In this document: positions 27,073-34,937 of the stretch, in pieces
Numbering within the stretch: position 1 is the stretch's first letter
Layout of the letters: each line of letters begins with the position of its first letter
Notes under the pieces: generated by a model
The model's database searches: none
What the model was told of the DNA's origin: nothing
Seen by the model: only the letters and a program-made list of their open reading frames with translations
Assembly (NCBI RefSeq): GCF_018919145.1
Contig: NZ_JAHLQJ010000008.1
Span: 62,001-126,000, forward strand
DNA length: 64,000 bases
Direction: 5' to 3'
DNA from: Paenibacillus brevis
GTDB taxonomy: Bacteria; Bacillota; Bacilli; Paenibacillales; Paenibacillaceae
Program-made: the position numbers and the translations under genes

Positions 27073-29103
27073 TTGATCAATCAAAAGCTGCCTAAAATCT
27101 GGTATGGCGGAGACTATAATCCGGAGCAATGGGACCGGGAAATCTGGAAAGAGGATGAGCGGATGTTCAAGCTCGCCGGGATTGATGTTGCGACGGTGAA
27201 TGTCTTCTCCTGGGCGTTAACTCAACCCGATGAAGATACGTTTGACTTTTCTGTTCTTGATGAAACGATGGACCGATTGTATAAGGAAGGCGTATATATT
27301 TGCCTTGCAACCAGCACAGGCGCTCATCCTGCCTGGATGGCGAGAAAATATCCGGATGTACTGCGTGTAGATGTTCAAGGCCGGAAGCGTAAATTTGGAG
27401 GCCGGCATAATTCCTGCCCCAACTCTCCTTCCTACAGAAAGTTCTCTGTTCAGATCGCTGCCAAGCTTGCCGAGCGGTACAAAGATCATCCGGGTCTCCT
27501 GATCTGGCATGTGTCCAATGAGTATGGCGGCTACTGCTATTGTGAGAACTGTGCAGCAGGCTTCCGCACCTGGCTTAGGGAACGTTATGGTACACTGGAT
27601 GCGCTGAATAAGGCTTGGAATACCCGCTTCTGGGGGCACACTTTCTATGATTGGGACGAGATCGTTGTTCCTAATGAGCTGAGTGAGGAATGGGGAGGCA
27701 ACCGCACGAACTTCCAAGGAATTTCACTGGATTATCGCCGCTTCATGTCCTACAGTCTGCTGGAATGCTACAAGCTGGAACAGGCTGAATTGAAGAAGCA
27801 TACACCGGATATTCCGGTGACGACGAATCTGATGGGCTTCTATCCGGAGCTGGATTACTTCGAGTGGGCCAAGCACATGGATATCGTATCCTGGGATAAC
27901 TATCCGTCCTTGAATACGCCGGTCAGCTTCACGGCAATGACACATGACTTGATGCGCGGATTGAAGAGCGGAGATCCGTTCATGCTGATGGAACAGACGC
28001 CAAGCCAGCAGAACTGGCAGCCTTACAATTCCTTGAAGCGGCCTGGCGTGATGAGGCTGTGGAGCTATCAGGCGGTGGCGCGCGGCGCGGATACGGTGAT
28101 GTTCTTCCAGCTCCGGCGTTCTATCGGAGCCTGCGAGAAATATCACGGTGCTGTAATTGAGCATGTCGGTCACGAGCATACGCGGGTATTCCGCGAATGT
28201 GCAGAGCTGGGACAAGAATTGCAGTCTTTGGGTGATAAGCTCCTGGATGCGCGGACACAGGCTCGAGTAGCCATTGTATATGATTGGGAGAATCGTTGGG
28301 CTCTTGAATTATCAAGCGGTCCGACCGTTGCGTTGAACTATGTGAATGAAGTGCATAAGTTTTACGATGCTTTATTCAAGATGAATGTAGAGGCGGACAT
28401 GGTCTCGGTTGAAGAGGATTTCAGCAAATACGATATTGTGATTGCGCCGGTGCTATATATGGTGAAGCCAGGCTTTGCCAATCGTGCGGAGCAATTTGTA
28501 TCATCTGGAGGCATCTTTGTTACAACCTTCTTCAGCGGCATTGTTAATGAGAACGATCTGGTGACGACAGGAGGATATCCGGGAGAGCTTCGCTCTTTGC
28601 TTGGAATCTGGTCGGAGGAAATTGATGCGTTGTTCCCGGATCAGAACAATGAAATCGTCATGAAGCAGGACTGGAACGGCTTGTCGGGCAGCTATGAGTG
28701 CGGCGTGCTTTGTGATCTCATTCATTCCGAAGGGGCAGAGGTACTGGCAGAGTATGGTCAGGATTTCTATCAAGGTATGCCGGTATTGACCCGCAACCGT
28801 TTTGGGTCGGGTAAAGCCTATTATGTAGCAAGCAGTCCGGATGAAGCGTTTATGGAGAGCTTCCTCGCTAATCTGTGCGAAGAGAAGGGGATTAAGGGAC
28901 TGCTGCCGGATCGGGCCCCGGAAGGTGTAGAGACAGCCCGTCGTGTAAAGGATGGCAAAGAATATTTATTCCTGCTGAATCACAATGCGGAAGCAGCAGA
29001 GGTGAATATCGGGAACAATCCGCGGCAAGACCTGCTCGCGCATTCCTCGGTATCGGGATTAGTTACTGTTCCGGGACGAGGTGTTGTGATTCTGGAGAGC
29101 TGA
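27073..29103 (+). CDS. Beta-galactosidase, GH42
   Basis: A 676-residue GH42 enzyme. It opens with the family hallmark KIWYGGDYNPEQW; the acid/base is Glu150 (SNEYGG) and the nucleophile Glu307 (LMEQTPSQ). The zinc-site cysteines NSCPNSP and CYCENC are present, followed by the class A domains. It has no signal peptide. I prefer TTG 27073 (AAAGGA about 10 nt upstream); GTG 27064 in frame would add three residues but lies too close to the ribosome site. It would remove beta-linked galactose from imported oligosaccharides; beside GH95 and GH31 this fits the beta-1,2-galactose of xyloglucan side chains. Other galacto-oligosaccharides are possible because GH42 enzymes vary. Confidence 0.9.
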   Translation: MINQKLPKIWYGGDYNPEQWDREIWKEDERMFKLAGIDVATVNVFSWALTQPDEDTFDFSVLDETMDRLYKEGVYICLATSTGAHPAWMARKYPDVLRVDVQGRKRKFGGRHNSCPNSPSYRKFSVQIAAKLAERYKDHPGLLIWHVSNEYGGYCYCENCAAGFRTWLRERYGTLDALNKAWNTRFWGHTFYDWDEIVVPNELSEEWGGNRTNFQGISLDYRRFMSYSLLECYKLEQAELKKHTPDIPVTTNLMGFYPELDYFEWAKHMDIVSWDNYPSLNTPVSFTAMTHDLMRGLKSGDPFMLMEQTPSQQNWQPYNSLKRPGVMRLWSYQAVARGADTVMFFQLRRSIGACEKYHGAVIEHVGHEHTRVFRECAELGQELQSLGDKLLDARTQARVAIVYDWENRWALELSSGPTVALNYVNEVHKFYDALFKMNVEADMVSVEEDFSKYDIVIAPVLYMVKPGFANRAEQFVSSGGIFVTTFFSGIVNENDLVTTGGYPGELRSLLGIWSEEIDALFPDQNNEIVMKQDWNGLSGSYECGVLCDLIHSEGAEVLAEYGQDFYQGMPVLTRNRFGSGKAYYVASSPDEAFMESFLANLCEEKGIKGLLPDRAPEGVETARRVKDGKEYLFLLNHNAEAAEVNIGNNPRQDLLAHSSVSGLVTVPGRGVVILES

Positions 29104-29146
29104 TCTCTTGACGATGCAGGACAATGAGAATAGATACTCTACATTT

Positions 29147-29180
29147 GAGACCGTCGGCTTGGCCGGCGGTTTCTGCTTCT
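29147..29180 (+). terminator. Terminator after GH42 gene
   Basis: GAGACCGTCGGC and GCCGGCGGTTTC pair (two G-U) around a 3-nt loop, followed by TGCTTCT. The stem is good but the U-tract is weak. Confidence 0.55.
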
Positions 29181-29224
29181 CGTAGTAACCTGAAGAAGAA
29201 AGAGTGAGTCAAGGAGAGGATAGC

Positions 29225-30193
29225 ATGAAAAATGCTCTGAAAAGGTCGTTAACCCCCGAGGAATTGAATCAGTTGACTGCACAGGTGTTTGGAGCGGATT
29301 CCGAAATTTTCAAGACCGTTGAATTAAAGGATGGATGGTTTAATACCGCATATGACTTACTCTTGAAGAACGGGTTGCATACGGTACTGAAGCTTGCTCC
29401 GCTAACCGGAGAAGGGGTAATGCGCTATGAACGGAATATGATGCAAACAGAAGTTGAGGTGCTCAAGCTGCTTCAGCAGATAGATTCCATCCCTGTACCT
29501 GAGGTTTATTTTGCCGGAAAAGATCCTCAAGGTGGCGAATGCTTCCTGATGAAGTTTATTAGCGGTCTTCCCTTAGACAAGGCAAAAATGCAACTGACCG
29601 AGCCGGAAATGCAAGCTGTTCGATATGAGCTGGGCACGATTAGTCAACGTATAAATGAGATTGAAGGGGAGCAGTTCGGATATTTTGCTGCGGGAGGAGT
29701 TCGAGGGCCTTCCTGGTACGAGGTATTTGAGAATATGACTCAAAATCTGCTTCTGGATGCACGCGACAAGGGAATAGCCTTGCCTGCGCATGAAGGAGAG
29801 ATTTGCGGCGCTATAACCGTACGGCGAACCAGTCTGGAGGAAGTAACCGTACCTAAATTGGTGCATTGGGATTTATGGGATGGCAATGTATTCGTGGACA
29901 AAGGTCGGGTAACTGGTCTGATCGATTGTGAACGGGCTTTATGGGGAGATCCGCTGATGGAGTTCTATTTCAGGGAGTTGGCCGGCAATCAAGAAGCTTT
30001 TCTGAGGAGGTATGGGAAGACGAGCTTTTCCCCTGCCGAACGGGAGCGATTGGAGCTTTACGATCTGTATCTGGCCTTGATCATGCATATTGAATGTACG
30101 TACAGAGGATACGAAGACGAGAATCATCATAAATGGGCCGCTGAGCAGTTGGCTCATGTATGGGGGAGAGTGTCACGAAGGTCATCGTCATAG
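29225..30193 (+). CDS. Phosphotransferase family protein (APH/choline kinase fold)
   Basis: A 322-residue kinase-like protein. The catalytic loop is VHWDLWDGNVFV (Brenner motif, Asp as base) and the metal-binding segment is LIDCERALWGD, both typical of the aminoglycoside phosphotransferase (APH) superfamily. The N-terminal lobe has a poorly conserved ATP site (TVLKLAPLTGEG). ATG 29225 is preceded by AAGGAG at proper distance; the frame extends to GTG 29204 without a ribosome site. The family includes antibiotic, sugar, choline and amino-acid kinases, so the substrate is unknown. It is probably not part of the sugar locus, since a terminator-like hairpin precedes it. Confidence 0.75.
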   Translation: MKNALKRSLTPEELNQLTAQVFGADSEIFKTVELKDGWFNTAYDLLLKNGLHTVLKLAPLTGEGVMRYERNMMQTEVEVLKLLQQIDSIPVPEVYFAGKDPQGGECFLMKFISGLPLDKAKMQLTEPEMQAVRYELGTISQRINEIEGEQFGYFAAGGVRGPSWYEVFENMTQNLLLDARDKGIALPAHEGEICGAITVRRTSLEEVTVPKLVHWDLWDGNVFVDKGRVTGLIDCERALWGDPLMEFYFRELAGNQEAFLRRYGKTSFSPAERERLELYDLYLALIMHIECTYRGYEDENHHKWAAEQLAHVWGRVSRRSSS

Positions 30194-30228
30194 TTTCCTG
30201 CAAGAGCGCAGAAATGGCCAATATTAAA

Positions 30229-30402
30229 CCGACCAATGGTTCTGCCTGCGTGCCGGGGGCAACGTGTGAAGTGTGCCTACGATCGCTGTTGTTCGCGGAT
30301 TTCTTTGATTGAACTAAGCCATCATAAGGTAGAAATTCACTCACAAAGGCGACCACTTCGTTTCTTCAACACACTTCACACTTATGCCCCTCTAACGAGC
30401 CT
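30229..30402 (+). repeat. Structured interspersed repeat, copy 1
   Basis: About 174 bp between convergent genes, closely similar to the reverse complement of 51177-51355 and related to 50600-50736. GTGTGAAGTGTG (30264-30275) and CACACTTCACAC (30370-30381) form a perfect 12-bp stem near the ends. The interior also contains an imperfect palindrome (GATCGCTGTTGTTCGCGGA against CACAAAGGCGACC). No ORF inside is credible. Confidence 0.75.
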
Positions 30403-30419
30403 TTTTAAGTTTAGCTATT

Positions 30420-30463
30420 ACAGGGCCTCCCGAAAGATCAAGTCTTTCGGGAGGCCCTGTTTT
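30420..30463. terminator. Strong bidirectional terminator
   Basis: An 18-bp perfect stem (ACAGGGCCTCCCGAAAGA with TCTTTCGGGAGGCCCTGT) has loop TCAAG and is followed by TTT on the plus strand. It lies between the convergent phosphotransferase-family and M42 peptidase genes. Confidence 0.88.
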
Positions 30464-30475
30464 GCTTTGCATGGA

Positions 30476-31552
30476 TTAGCTGTTCTCCAAAATGGTGTTG
30501 AGCGTGGTACGGTCCAGCCCCTTAATGAGCTTGATCATTAGCTCCTTGGCAGCCTCATAGTCATCGGTGTGAATGATGGATGAGGAAGTATGAATGTAAC
30601 GGGAGCAAATACCGATAATCGCGGATGGCACCCCAATACCGCTCAAATGGACTTGTCCGGCATCCGTGCCGCCTTGGGAGACAAAGTATTGATATTTAAT
30701 TTTGTGGGTATCGGCCGTATCGCGAATATACTCCACCATTCCGCGATGGGTCAGCATCGTCGGATCATAAATCCGAAGCAATGCCCCTTGACCCAACTGA
30801 CCGAAGGCGGATTTGTCCCCAGTTGTATCGTTCGCAGGGCTTGCGTCCATACCGAGGAAAATATCGGGCTGAATCAGGTTGGCAGATGTCCGCGCTCCTC
30901 GCAGTCCCAATTCTTCCTGCACGGTTGCGCCGCAATATAAGGTGTTGGGAAGCTGTACGTTATGGAGAGCTTCCATCACTTCCAGAGCAAGTCCAACGCC
31001 ATAGCGGTTATCCCAGGCTTTAGCCATAATTTTCTTAGGGTTAATCATGGGCGTGAATTCGCAGATCGGCACGATCTGTTGACCTGGAGTGATCCCTGCC
31101 TCTTCTGCTTCCTGGCGGCTGTCAGCTCCGACATCCAGATACATGGTTTTGAGATCTACAGGCTTGCTGCGCTGAGCTTCATCCAGCAAATGTGTCGGCG
31201 TAGAGCCAACAATACCGATAATTCGTCCTTTAGGCGTAATGATCTGAAGACGCTGGGCAAGAACGGCCTGGCTCCACCAGCCGCCGATCGGCTGAAATTT
31301 TACCATGCCATTGTCGGTAATACTAGTCGTAATAAAGCCTACCTCATCAAAATGTCCGGCAACCATAATGCGCGGCCCTTGATCATCTCCGCGAAGCACT
31401 CCGAACAGGCTTCCAAGCCGGTCTTGAACAAATTCGCTCGTATAAGCGGACATCCGCTCCTTGAACCAGCCGCGCAGCTCACGTTCGAAGCCGGGTGCGG
31501 CCGGATATTCCGTTAATTGCTTAAAAAGTTCTCTTGTTTGGGTATTCATCAT
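30476..31552 (-). CDS. M42 family aminopeptidase (YsdC/FrvX type)
   Basis: A 358-residue cytoplasmic metallo-aminopeptidase of family M42. Metal-ligand and catalytic motifs are visible: AGHFDEVGF (His ligand), AWDNRYG (bridging Asp), VQEELGLRG (catalytic Glu and ligand Glu), GMDAS and SGIGVPSAIIGICSRYIHT (final His). These enzymes form tetrahedral dodecamers that degrade oligopeptides; some act as endoglucanase-like M42 proteins by historic misnaming. The first of two adjacent ATGs (31552, 31549) follows AAGGAGAGAACG. The gene is monocistronic, closed by the strong terminator at 30420-30463. The peptide preference cannot be told from sequence. Confidence 0.9.
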   Translation of the reverse strand: MMNTQTRELFKQLTEYPAAPGFERELRGWFKERMSAYTSEFVQDRLGSLFGVLRGDDQGPRIMVAGHFDEVGFITTSITDNGMVKFQPIGGWWSQAVLAQRLQIITPKGRIIGIVGSTPTHLLDEAQRSKPVDLKTMYLDVGADSRQEAEEAGITPGQQIVPICEFTPMINPKKIMAKAWDNRYGVGLALEVMEALHNVQLPNTLYCGATVQEELGLRGARTSANLIQPDIFLGMDASPANDTTGDKSAFGQLGQGALLRIYDPTMLTHRGMVEYIRDTADTHKIKYQYFVSQGGTDAGQVHLSGIGVPSAIIGICSRYIHTSSSIIHTDDYEAAKELMIKLIKGLDRTTLNTILENS

Positions 31553-31690
31553 CGTTCTCTCCTTCCATGATATTCAGTATGTACCACCCTAATTAGATTG
31601 TCTATGATGCATGGGCACCATTAGGACGCACTCTACATATAATACATCAATTCACCCCGCATTACACCGTTTCAGGGAGGCGCACAAGCC

Positions 31691-31771
31691 ATGCTAGAAA
31701 GGCATTCCAAGGATTGGCTTCTAATTATCGTGCTGTTCATCTTACTGGTCATTATTTTGCAGTTGCTGTGA
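31691..31771 (+). CDS. 26-residue single-span membrane peptide, possibly sporulation-related
   Basis: An ATG at 31691, preceded by AGGGAGG, opens a 26-codon frame ending in TGA. It has a charged N-terminus (MLERHSKDW) followed by one hydrophobic helix (LLIIVLFILLVIILQLL). The VLFILLVII stretch resembles the hydrophobic core of YjcZ/SscA-type small sporulation peptides, though the Gly/Tyr-rich N-terminus of YjcZ is missing. It ends 166 bases before spoVAC and is followed by its own terminator at 31794-31828, so it is an independent unit. The ribosome site, terminator and composition favour a real gene; the sporulation role is inferred. Confidence 0.6.
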   Translation: MLERHSKDWLLIIVLFILLVIILQLL

Positions 31772-31793
31772 TTCAAGTAATATTCACCAACTG

Positions 31794-31828
31794 AAACAGG
31801 CGTTCTCCACCGGAGACGCCTGTTTTTT
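31794..31828 (+). terminator. Terminator after the 26-codon gene
   Basis: AAACAGGCGT-T-CTCC pairs with GGAGACGCCTGTTT (one bulged T, 3-nt loop), followed by eight T residues. It isolates the small ORF from the spoVA operon. Confidence 0.85.
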
Positions 31829-31936
31829 TTGCTGGAATCAAGTGGTATTTATTTCCGGAACATAACAAAGCCATTAGGAGCAAATAATGTATATACAGCT
31901 TAGGAAAAAATTGAAGCACGAAAAGGAGGAGCGCAT

Positions 31937-32437
31937 GTGCCAGCAAAATCAAAACCCGGCGCCAGAATGAAGCTGAATTCCATGTCGCTAACCGAACAAG
32001 ACTATAAGCAGATCGCAAAAAAACATAAGCCGAAGCCCAAGGTGCTCACCAATTGCCTGAAGGCATTTCTCGTAGGCGGAACGATTTGTCTGATTGGCCA
32101 GTGTATCCAGCAACTGTTTATGACTTTTGCCGGAATGTCGGCGAAGGAGGCAAGCAGCCCCACTGTCGCAGTGCTGATCATCATATCAGTTATCCTCACC
32201 TGTTTTGGAGTTTACGATAAAATTGCCCAATGGGCCGGAGCGGGCTCGGCAGTTCCGGTAACCGGATTTGCGAATTCCATGTGCTCCTCGGCGCTGGAAG
32301 CAAGAGCGGAAGGGCTGGTTCTGGGAGTCGGAGCAAGCATGTTCAAGCTCGCTGGCTCGGTCATTGTGTTCGGGGTTGTCGCCGCCTTCATCATTGGCGT
32401 TATCCATGTGATATTCGGACTTGGGGGGAACCATTGA
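31937..32437 (+). CDS. spoVAC: Stage V sporulation protein AC
   Basis: A 166-residue membrane protein with a basic, soluble N-terminus (~40 residues) and four to five hydrophobic helices (FLVGGTICLIGQCIQQLF, VAVLIIISVILTCFGVYD, VLGVGASMFKLAGSVIVFG). SpoVAC is part of the inner-membrane channel that moves dipicolinic acid into the forespore and out during germination, and is reported to act as a mechanosensitive channel in B. subtilis. GTG 31937 is chosen because AAGGAGG lies at the right distance and the nearby ATG is out of frame. Its stop overlaps the spoVAD start by one base. Forespore (sigma-G) expression is expected but no clear promoter was recognised. Confidence 0.93.
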   Translation: MPAKSKPGARMKLNSMSLTEQDYKQIAKKHKPKPKVLTNCLKAFLVGGTICLIGQCIQQLFMTFAGMSAKEASSPTVAVLIIISVILTCFGVYDKIAQWAGAGSAVPVTGFANSMCSSALEARAEGLVLGVGASMFKLAGSVIVFGVVAAFIIGVIHVIFGLGGNH

Positions 32438-33453
32438 TGCTGATCGGCACCCAGACCTGGGAGTTCAAATCCAAGCCGGTCATTCTTGGCACGGCGACCG
32501 TAGTTGGACCGGAAGAGGGACAAGGTCCCCTTTCTTCCGACTTTGACTTTGTATACGACAATCTTGAAATTGACGAAAAAACCTGGGAGAAAGCAGAGCG
32601 TAAATTGCTCGAACATGCCTCGTCACTGGCCCTGGTGCATGCCGGAATTTCCAAGGACCAACTGCAGCTGTTTGTCGGCGGTGATCTTATGAATCAGATT
32701 ATCAGCGCGACCTTCGCGGCGCGGACAATCGGAGCGCCTTATCTTGGTGTATTCGGAGCCTGCTCCACCTCGATGGAAAGCCTGGCGGTTGCGGCAATGG
32801 TGGTGGATGCAGGCGGCGCACAGTATGCGCTGGCGGCGACAGCAAGCCATAACTGCACAGTGGAGAAGCAGTTCAGATATCCTACGGAATATGGATCGCA
32901 GAAGCCGCCGACTGCCCAATATACGATAACAGGCTCCGGAGCAGCGGTCGTAGCCTCATCAGGTTCAGGACCGCGAATTACCCATGCGACGATCGGAAAA
33001 ATCCAGGATCTTGGTGTCAAGGATCCCTTTAATATGGGAGAGGCTATGGCTCCGGCGGCAGCGGATACGCTAGTCGCGCATTTCAAGGATACCGGCCGGA
33101 CGCCGGAGGACTATGATCTCATTGTGACAGGGGATCTGGCTTCTATAGGACATGCCATCGTCAGCGATCTGCTGAAGCAGGATGGAGTCACCATGGAGAA
33201 GACGGCTTTTAATGACTGCGGGTTGATGATTTATGACCGGGAGAAGCAGCCCTTTGTCCTTGCAGGCGGCAGCGGCTGCGGCTGCTCGGCGGTCGTAACC
33301 TACGGTCATATTTTGAAGAGGATGAAGCAGGGGGAATTGAACCGGGTACTGGTCGTCGCAACCGGAGCCTTGTTGTCTCCACTGTCGTATCAGCAAGGAG
33401 AGAGTATTCCTTGCATTGCCCATGCAGTCTCTATTGAAAGGGGTGAAAGCTAA
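32437..33453 (+). CDS. spoVAD: Stage V sporulation protein AD
   Basis: A 338-residue soluble protein with a thiolase/ketoacyl-synthase-like fold ([21 protein letters not shown] in part, [27 protein letters not shown]). In B. subtilis SpoVAD binds dipicolinic acid and docks on the SpoVA channel in the spore inner membrane. The true start is ATG 32437, which overlaps the spoVAC stop (TGATG); the frame extends upstream into spoVAC but the conserved N-terminus begins with [14 protein letters not shown]. Length matches the family (~335-340). Confidence 0.95.
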   Translation: MLIGTQTWEFKSKPVILGTATVVGPEEGQGPLSSDFDFVYDNLEIDEKTWEKAERKLLEHASSLALVHAGISKDQLQLFVGGDLMNQIISATFAARTIGAPYLGVFGACSTSMESLAVAAMVVDAGGAQYALAATASHNCTVEKQFRYPTEYGSQKPPTAQYTITGSGAAVVASSGSGPRITHATIGKIQDLGVKDPFNMGEAMAPAAADTLVAHFKDTGRTPEDYDLIVTGDLASIGHAIVSDLLKQDGVTMEKTAFNDCGLMIYDREKQPFVLAGGSGCGCSAVVTYGHILKRMKQGELNRVLVVATGALLSPLSYQQGESIPCIAHAVSIERGES

Positions 33454-33455
33454 AT

Positions 33456-33806
33456 ATGATCTTTTTCTGGGCTTTTGTCGTCGGAGGTTTAATCTGTGTG
33501 GTGGGTCAGATCATGTTTGATATTTTCAAATTAACACCGGCTCATACGATGAGCACACTTGTCGTGATCGGCGCAGTTATGGATGCTCTGGGTTGGTATG
33601 ACCCGCTTGTGAAGTTTGCCGGAGCCGGAGCCTCTGTGCCGATCACAAGCTTCGGCAACTCCCTGGTTCACGGCGCCTTGACCGAATTGCACCGTGATGG
33701 CTGGATTGGCGTCATTACGGGAATATTTGATGTGACGAGCGCAGGGATTTCGGCGGCTATTATTTTCTCTTTTCTGGCCGCTCTGGTTGTAAGACCGAAG
33801 GGATGA
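33456..33806 (+). CDS. spoVAE: Stage V sporulation protein AE (AEb type)
   Basis: A 116-residue membrane protein, mostly hydrophobic, with about four helices and the family's [24 protein letters not shown] segment followed by [13 protein letters not shown]. It starts 2 bases after the spoVAD stop behind AAGGGGTGA. Together the three genes form the short spoVAC-AD-AE operon; spoVAA, AB, AEa and AF of the B. subtilis operon are absent here. Short SpoVA operons of this kind are known from Clostridia and other spore-formers. Confidence 0.93.
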   Translation: MIFFWAFVVGGLICVVGQIMFDIFKLTPAHTMSTLVVIGAVMDALGWYDPLVKFAGAGASVPITSFGNSLVHGALTELHRDGWIGVITGIFDVTSAGISAAIIFSFLAALVVRPKG

Positions 33807-33830
33807 GCACCCTGAAGACAAAATGAGCAG

Positions 33831-33882
33831 CAGACTGTGTCCGGAGGCAGAAATTTTGCCCGAAGATGCGGTCTGTTTTTTT
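33831..33882 (+). terminator. Probable terminator of the spoVA operon
   Basis: CAGAC at 33831-33835 pairs with GTCTG at 33871-33875 with further imperfect pairing inside, followed by TTTTTTT. The long imperfect stem makes this moderate. Confidence 0.5.
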
Positions 33883-33909
33883 ACTTCCATAGGAATCATC
33901 ATGTACAAT
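33881..33909 (+). promoter_or_regulatory. Candidate promoter of the moxR-DUF58-transglutaminase operon
   Basis: TTACTT (33881-33886) and TACAAT (33904-33909) are spaced by 17 nt, about 70 bases before the moxR-like start and just after the spoVA terminator. Confidence 0.45.
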
Positions 33910-33977
33910 AGAAGTAATACACATCGGTACAATTCAGCATAGAGCGACAAGATGACTAAACGCCTGGAGGGATGAGC

Positions 33978-34934
33978 ATGCCGATCGACGAGCAGTCAAT
34001 TTCAGCGCTGAACGCTGTCAAGAGCAATCTGGAATCATGTATATTAGGGAAAACCTTTGAGATTAATCTATTGCTTACCGCCCTTCTTGCCGGAGGACAT
34101 GTGTTGATTGAGGATGTTCCCGGTACCGGAAAGACGCAACTAATCAAGGCTCTGGCCAAATCGATGGACGGAGAATACAGAAGAATCCAGTGTAATCCGG
34201 ATATTTTACCAAGCGATATCACAGGCGTATCCGTGTTTCACCCGCATGAGGAACGCTTTGTGTTCCGCCCGGGGCCGGTCATGACTAATATTTTGCTTGC
34301 GGATGAGATCAACCGTGCCACGACCAAGACGCAATCGGCATTGCTTGAAGTGATGGAAGAGAGAAGTGTGACGGCGGACGGGGTAACCTACGACCTGCCG
34401 GTGCCCTTCATGCTATGTGCAACCCAGAATCCGATTGATTTTGAAGGTACATATTTGCTTCCTGAAGCGCAGCTGGATCGTTTCATGTTGAAGATCAGCA
34501 TGGGGTATCCGGATGCGGCAACCGAGAAAAGCATGCTTCGTTCGCATGCTGCCGGACAACCGGTTGATCAGCTTCGCCCGGTGACGAATATGTATGATAT
34601 CGCGAGAATTCAACAAGAGATTACTCAGGTGCATATCAGCGATGCTCTGACTGACTATTTATTGGAAATCGTTAGAAGAACCCGTAGCCATGATTCTGTC
34701 CTGCTTGGGGCTTCACCGCGCGCATCGCTTGCTTTCATGAAGGCTGTGAGAGCCTACGCATTCTTGCAAGGGCGTGATTATACTTTGCCGGATGATATTA
34801 AGGTGCTTGCTCCATATGTACTTGGACACCGTATATTGCTTCGACCGGAAGCCCGGCTGGATAGCCGGAATGCCGGACAGATCGTGCAGCAGATTCTGCT
34901 GCAGGTCCAGGTTCCGGTTAGTGCGGGAATATAA
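33978..34934 (+). CDS. MoxR-family AAA+ ATPase
   Basis: A 318-residue AAA+ ATPase with Walker A (EDVPGTGKTQ), Walker B (ILLADEINRAT), sensor 1 (CATQNPIDFEG) and the C-terminal AAA lid (SPRASLAFMKAVRAYA). MoxR proteins act as chaperones that help assemble or activate neighbouring proteins. I choose ATG 33978 because GGAGG is 7 nt upstream; ATG 33972 is only 1 nt from it. The DUF58 gene begins 3 bases after the stop and the transglutaminase gene overlaps that, forming the widespread MoxR-DUF58-transglutaminase module whose substrate is unknown. Confidence 0.92.
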   Translation: MPIDEQSISALNAVKSNLESCILGKTFEINLLLTALLAGGHVLIEDVPGTGKTQLIKALAKSMDGEYRRIQCNPDILPSDITGVSVFHPHEERFVFRPGPVMTNILLADEINRATTKTQSALLEVMEERSVTADGVTYDLPVPFMLCATQNPIDFEGTYLLPEAQLDRFMLKISMGYPDAATEKSMLRSHAAGQPVDQLRPVTNMYDIARIQQEITQVHISDALTDYLLEIVRRTRSHDSVLLGASPRASLAFMKAVRAYAFLQGRDYTLPDDIKVLAPYVLGHRILLRPEARLDSRNAGQIVQQILLQVQVPVSAGI

Positions 34935-34937
34935 GTC

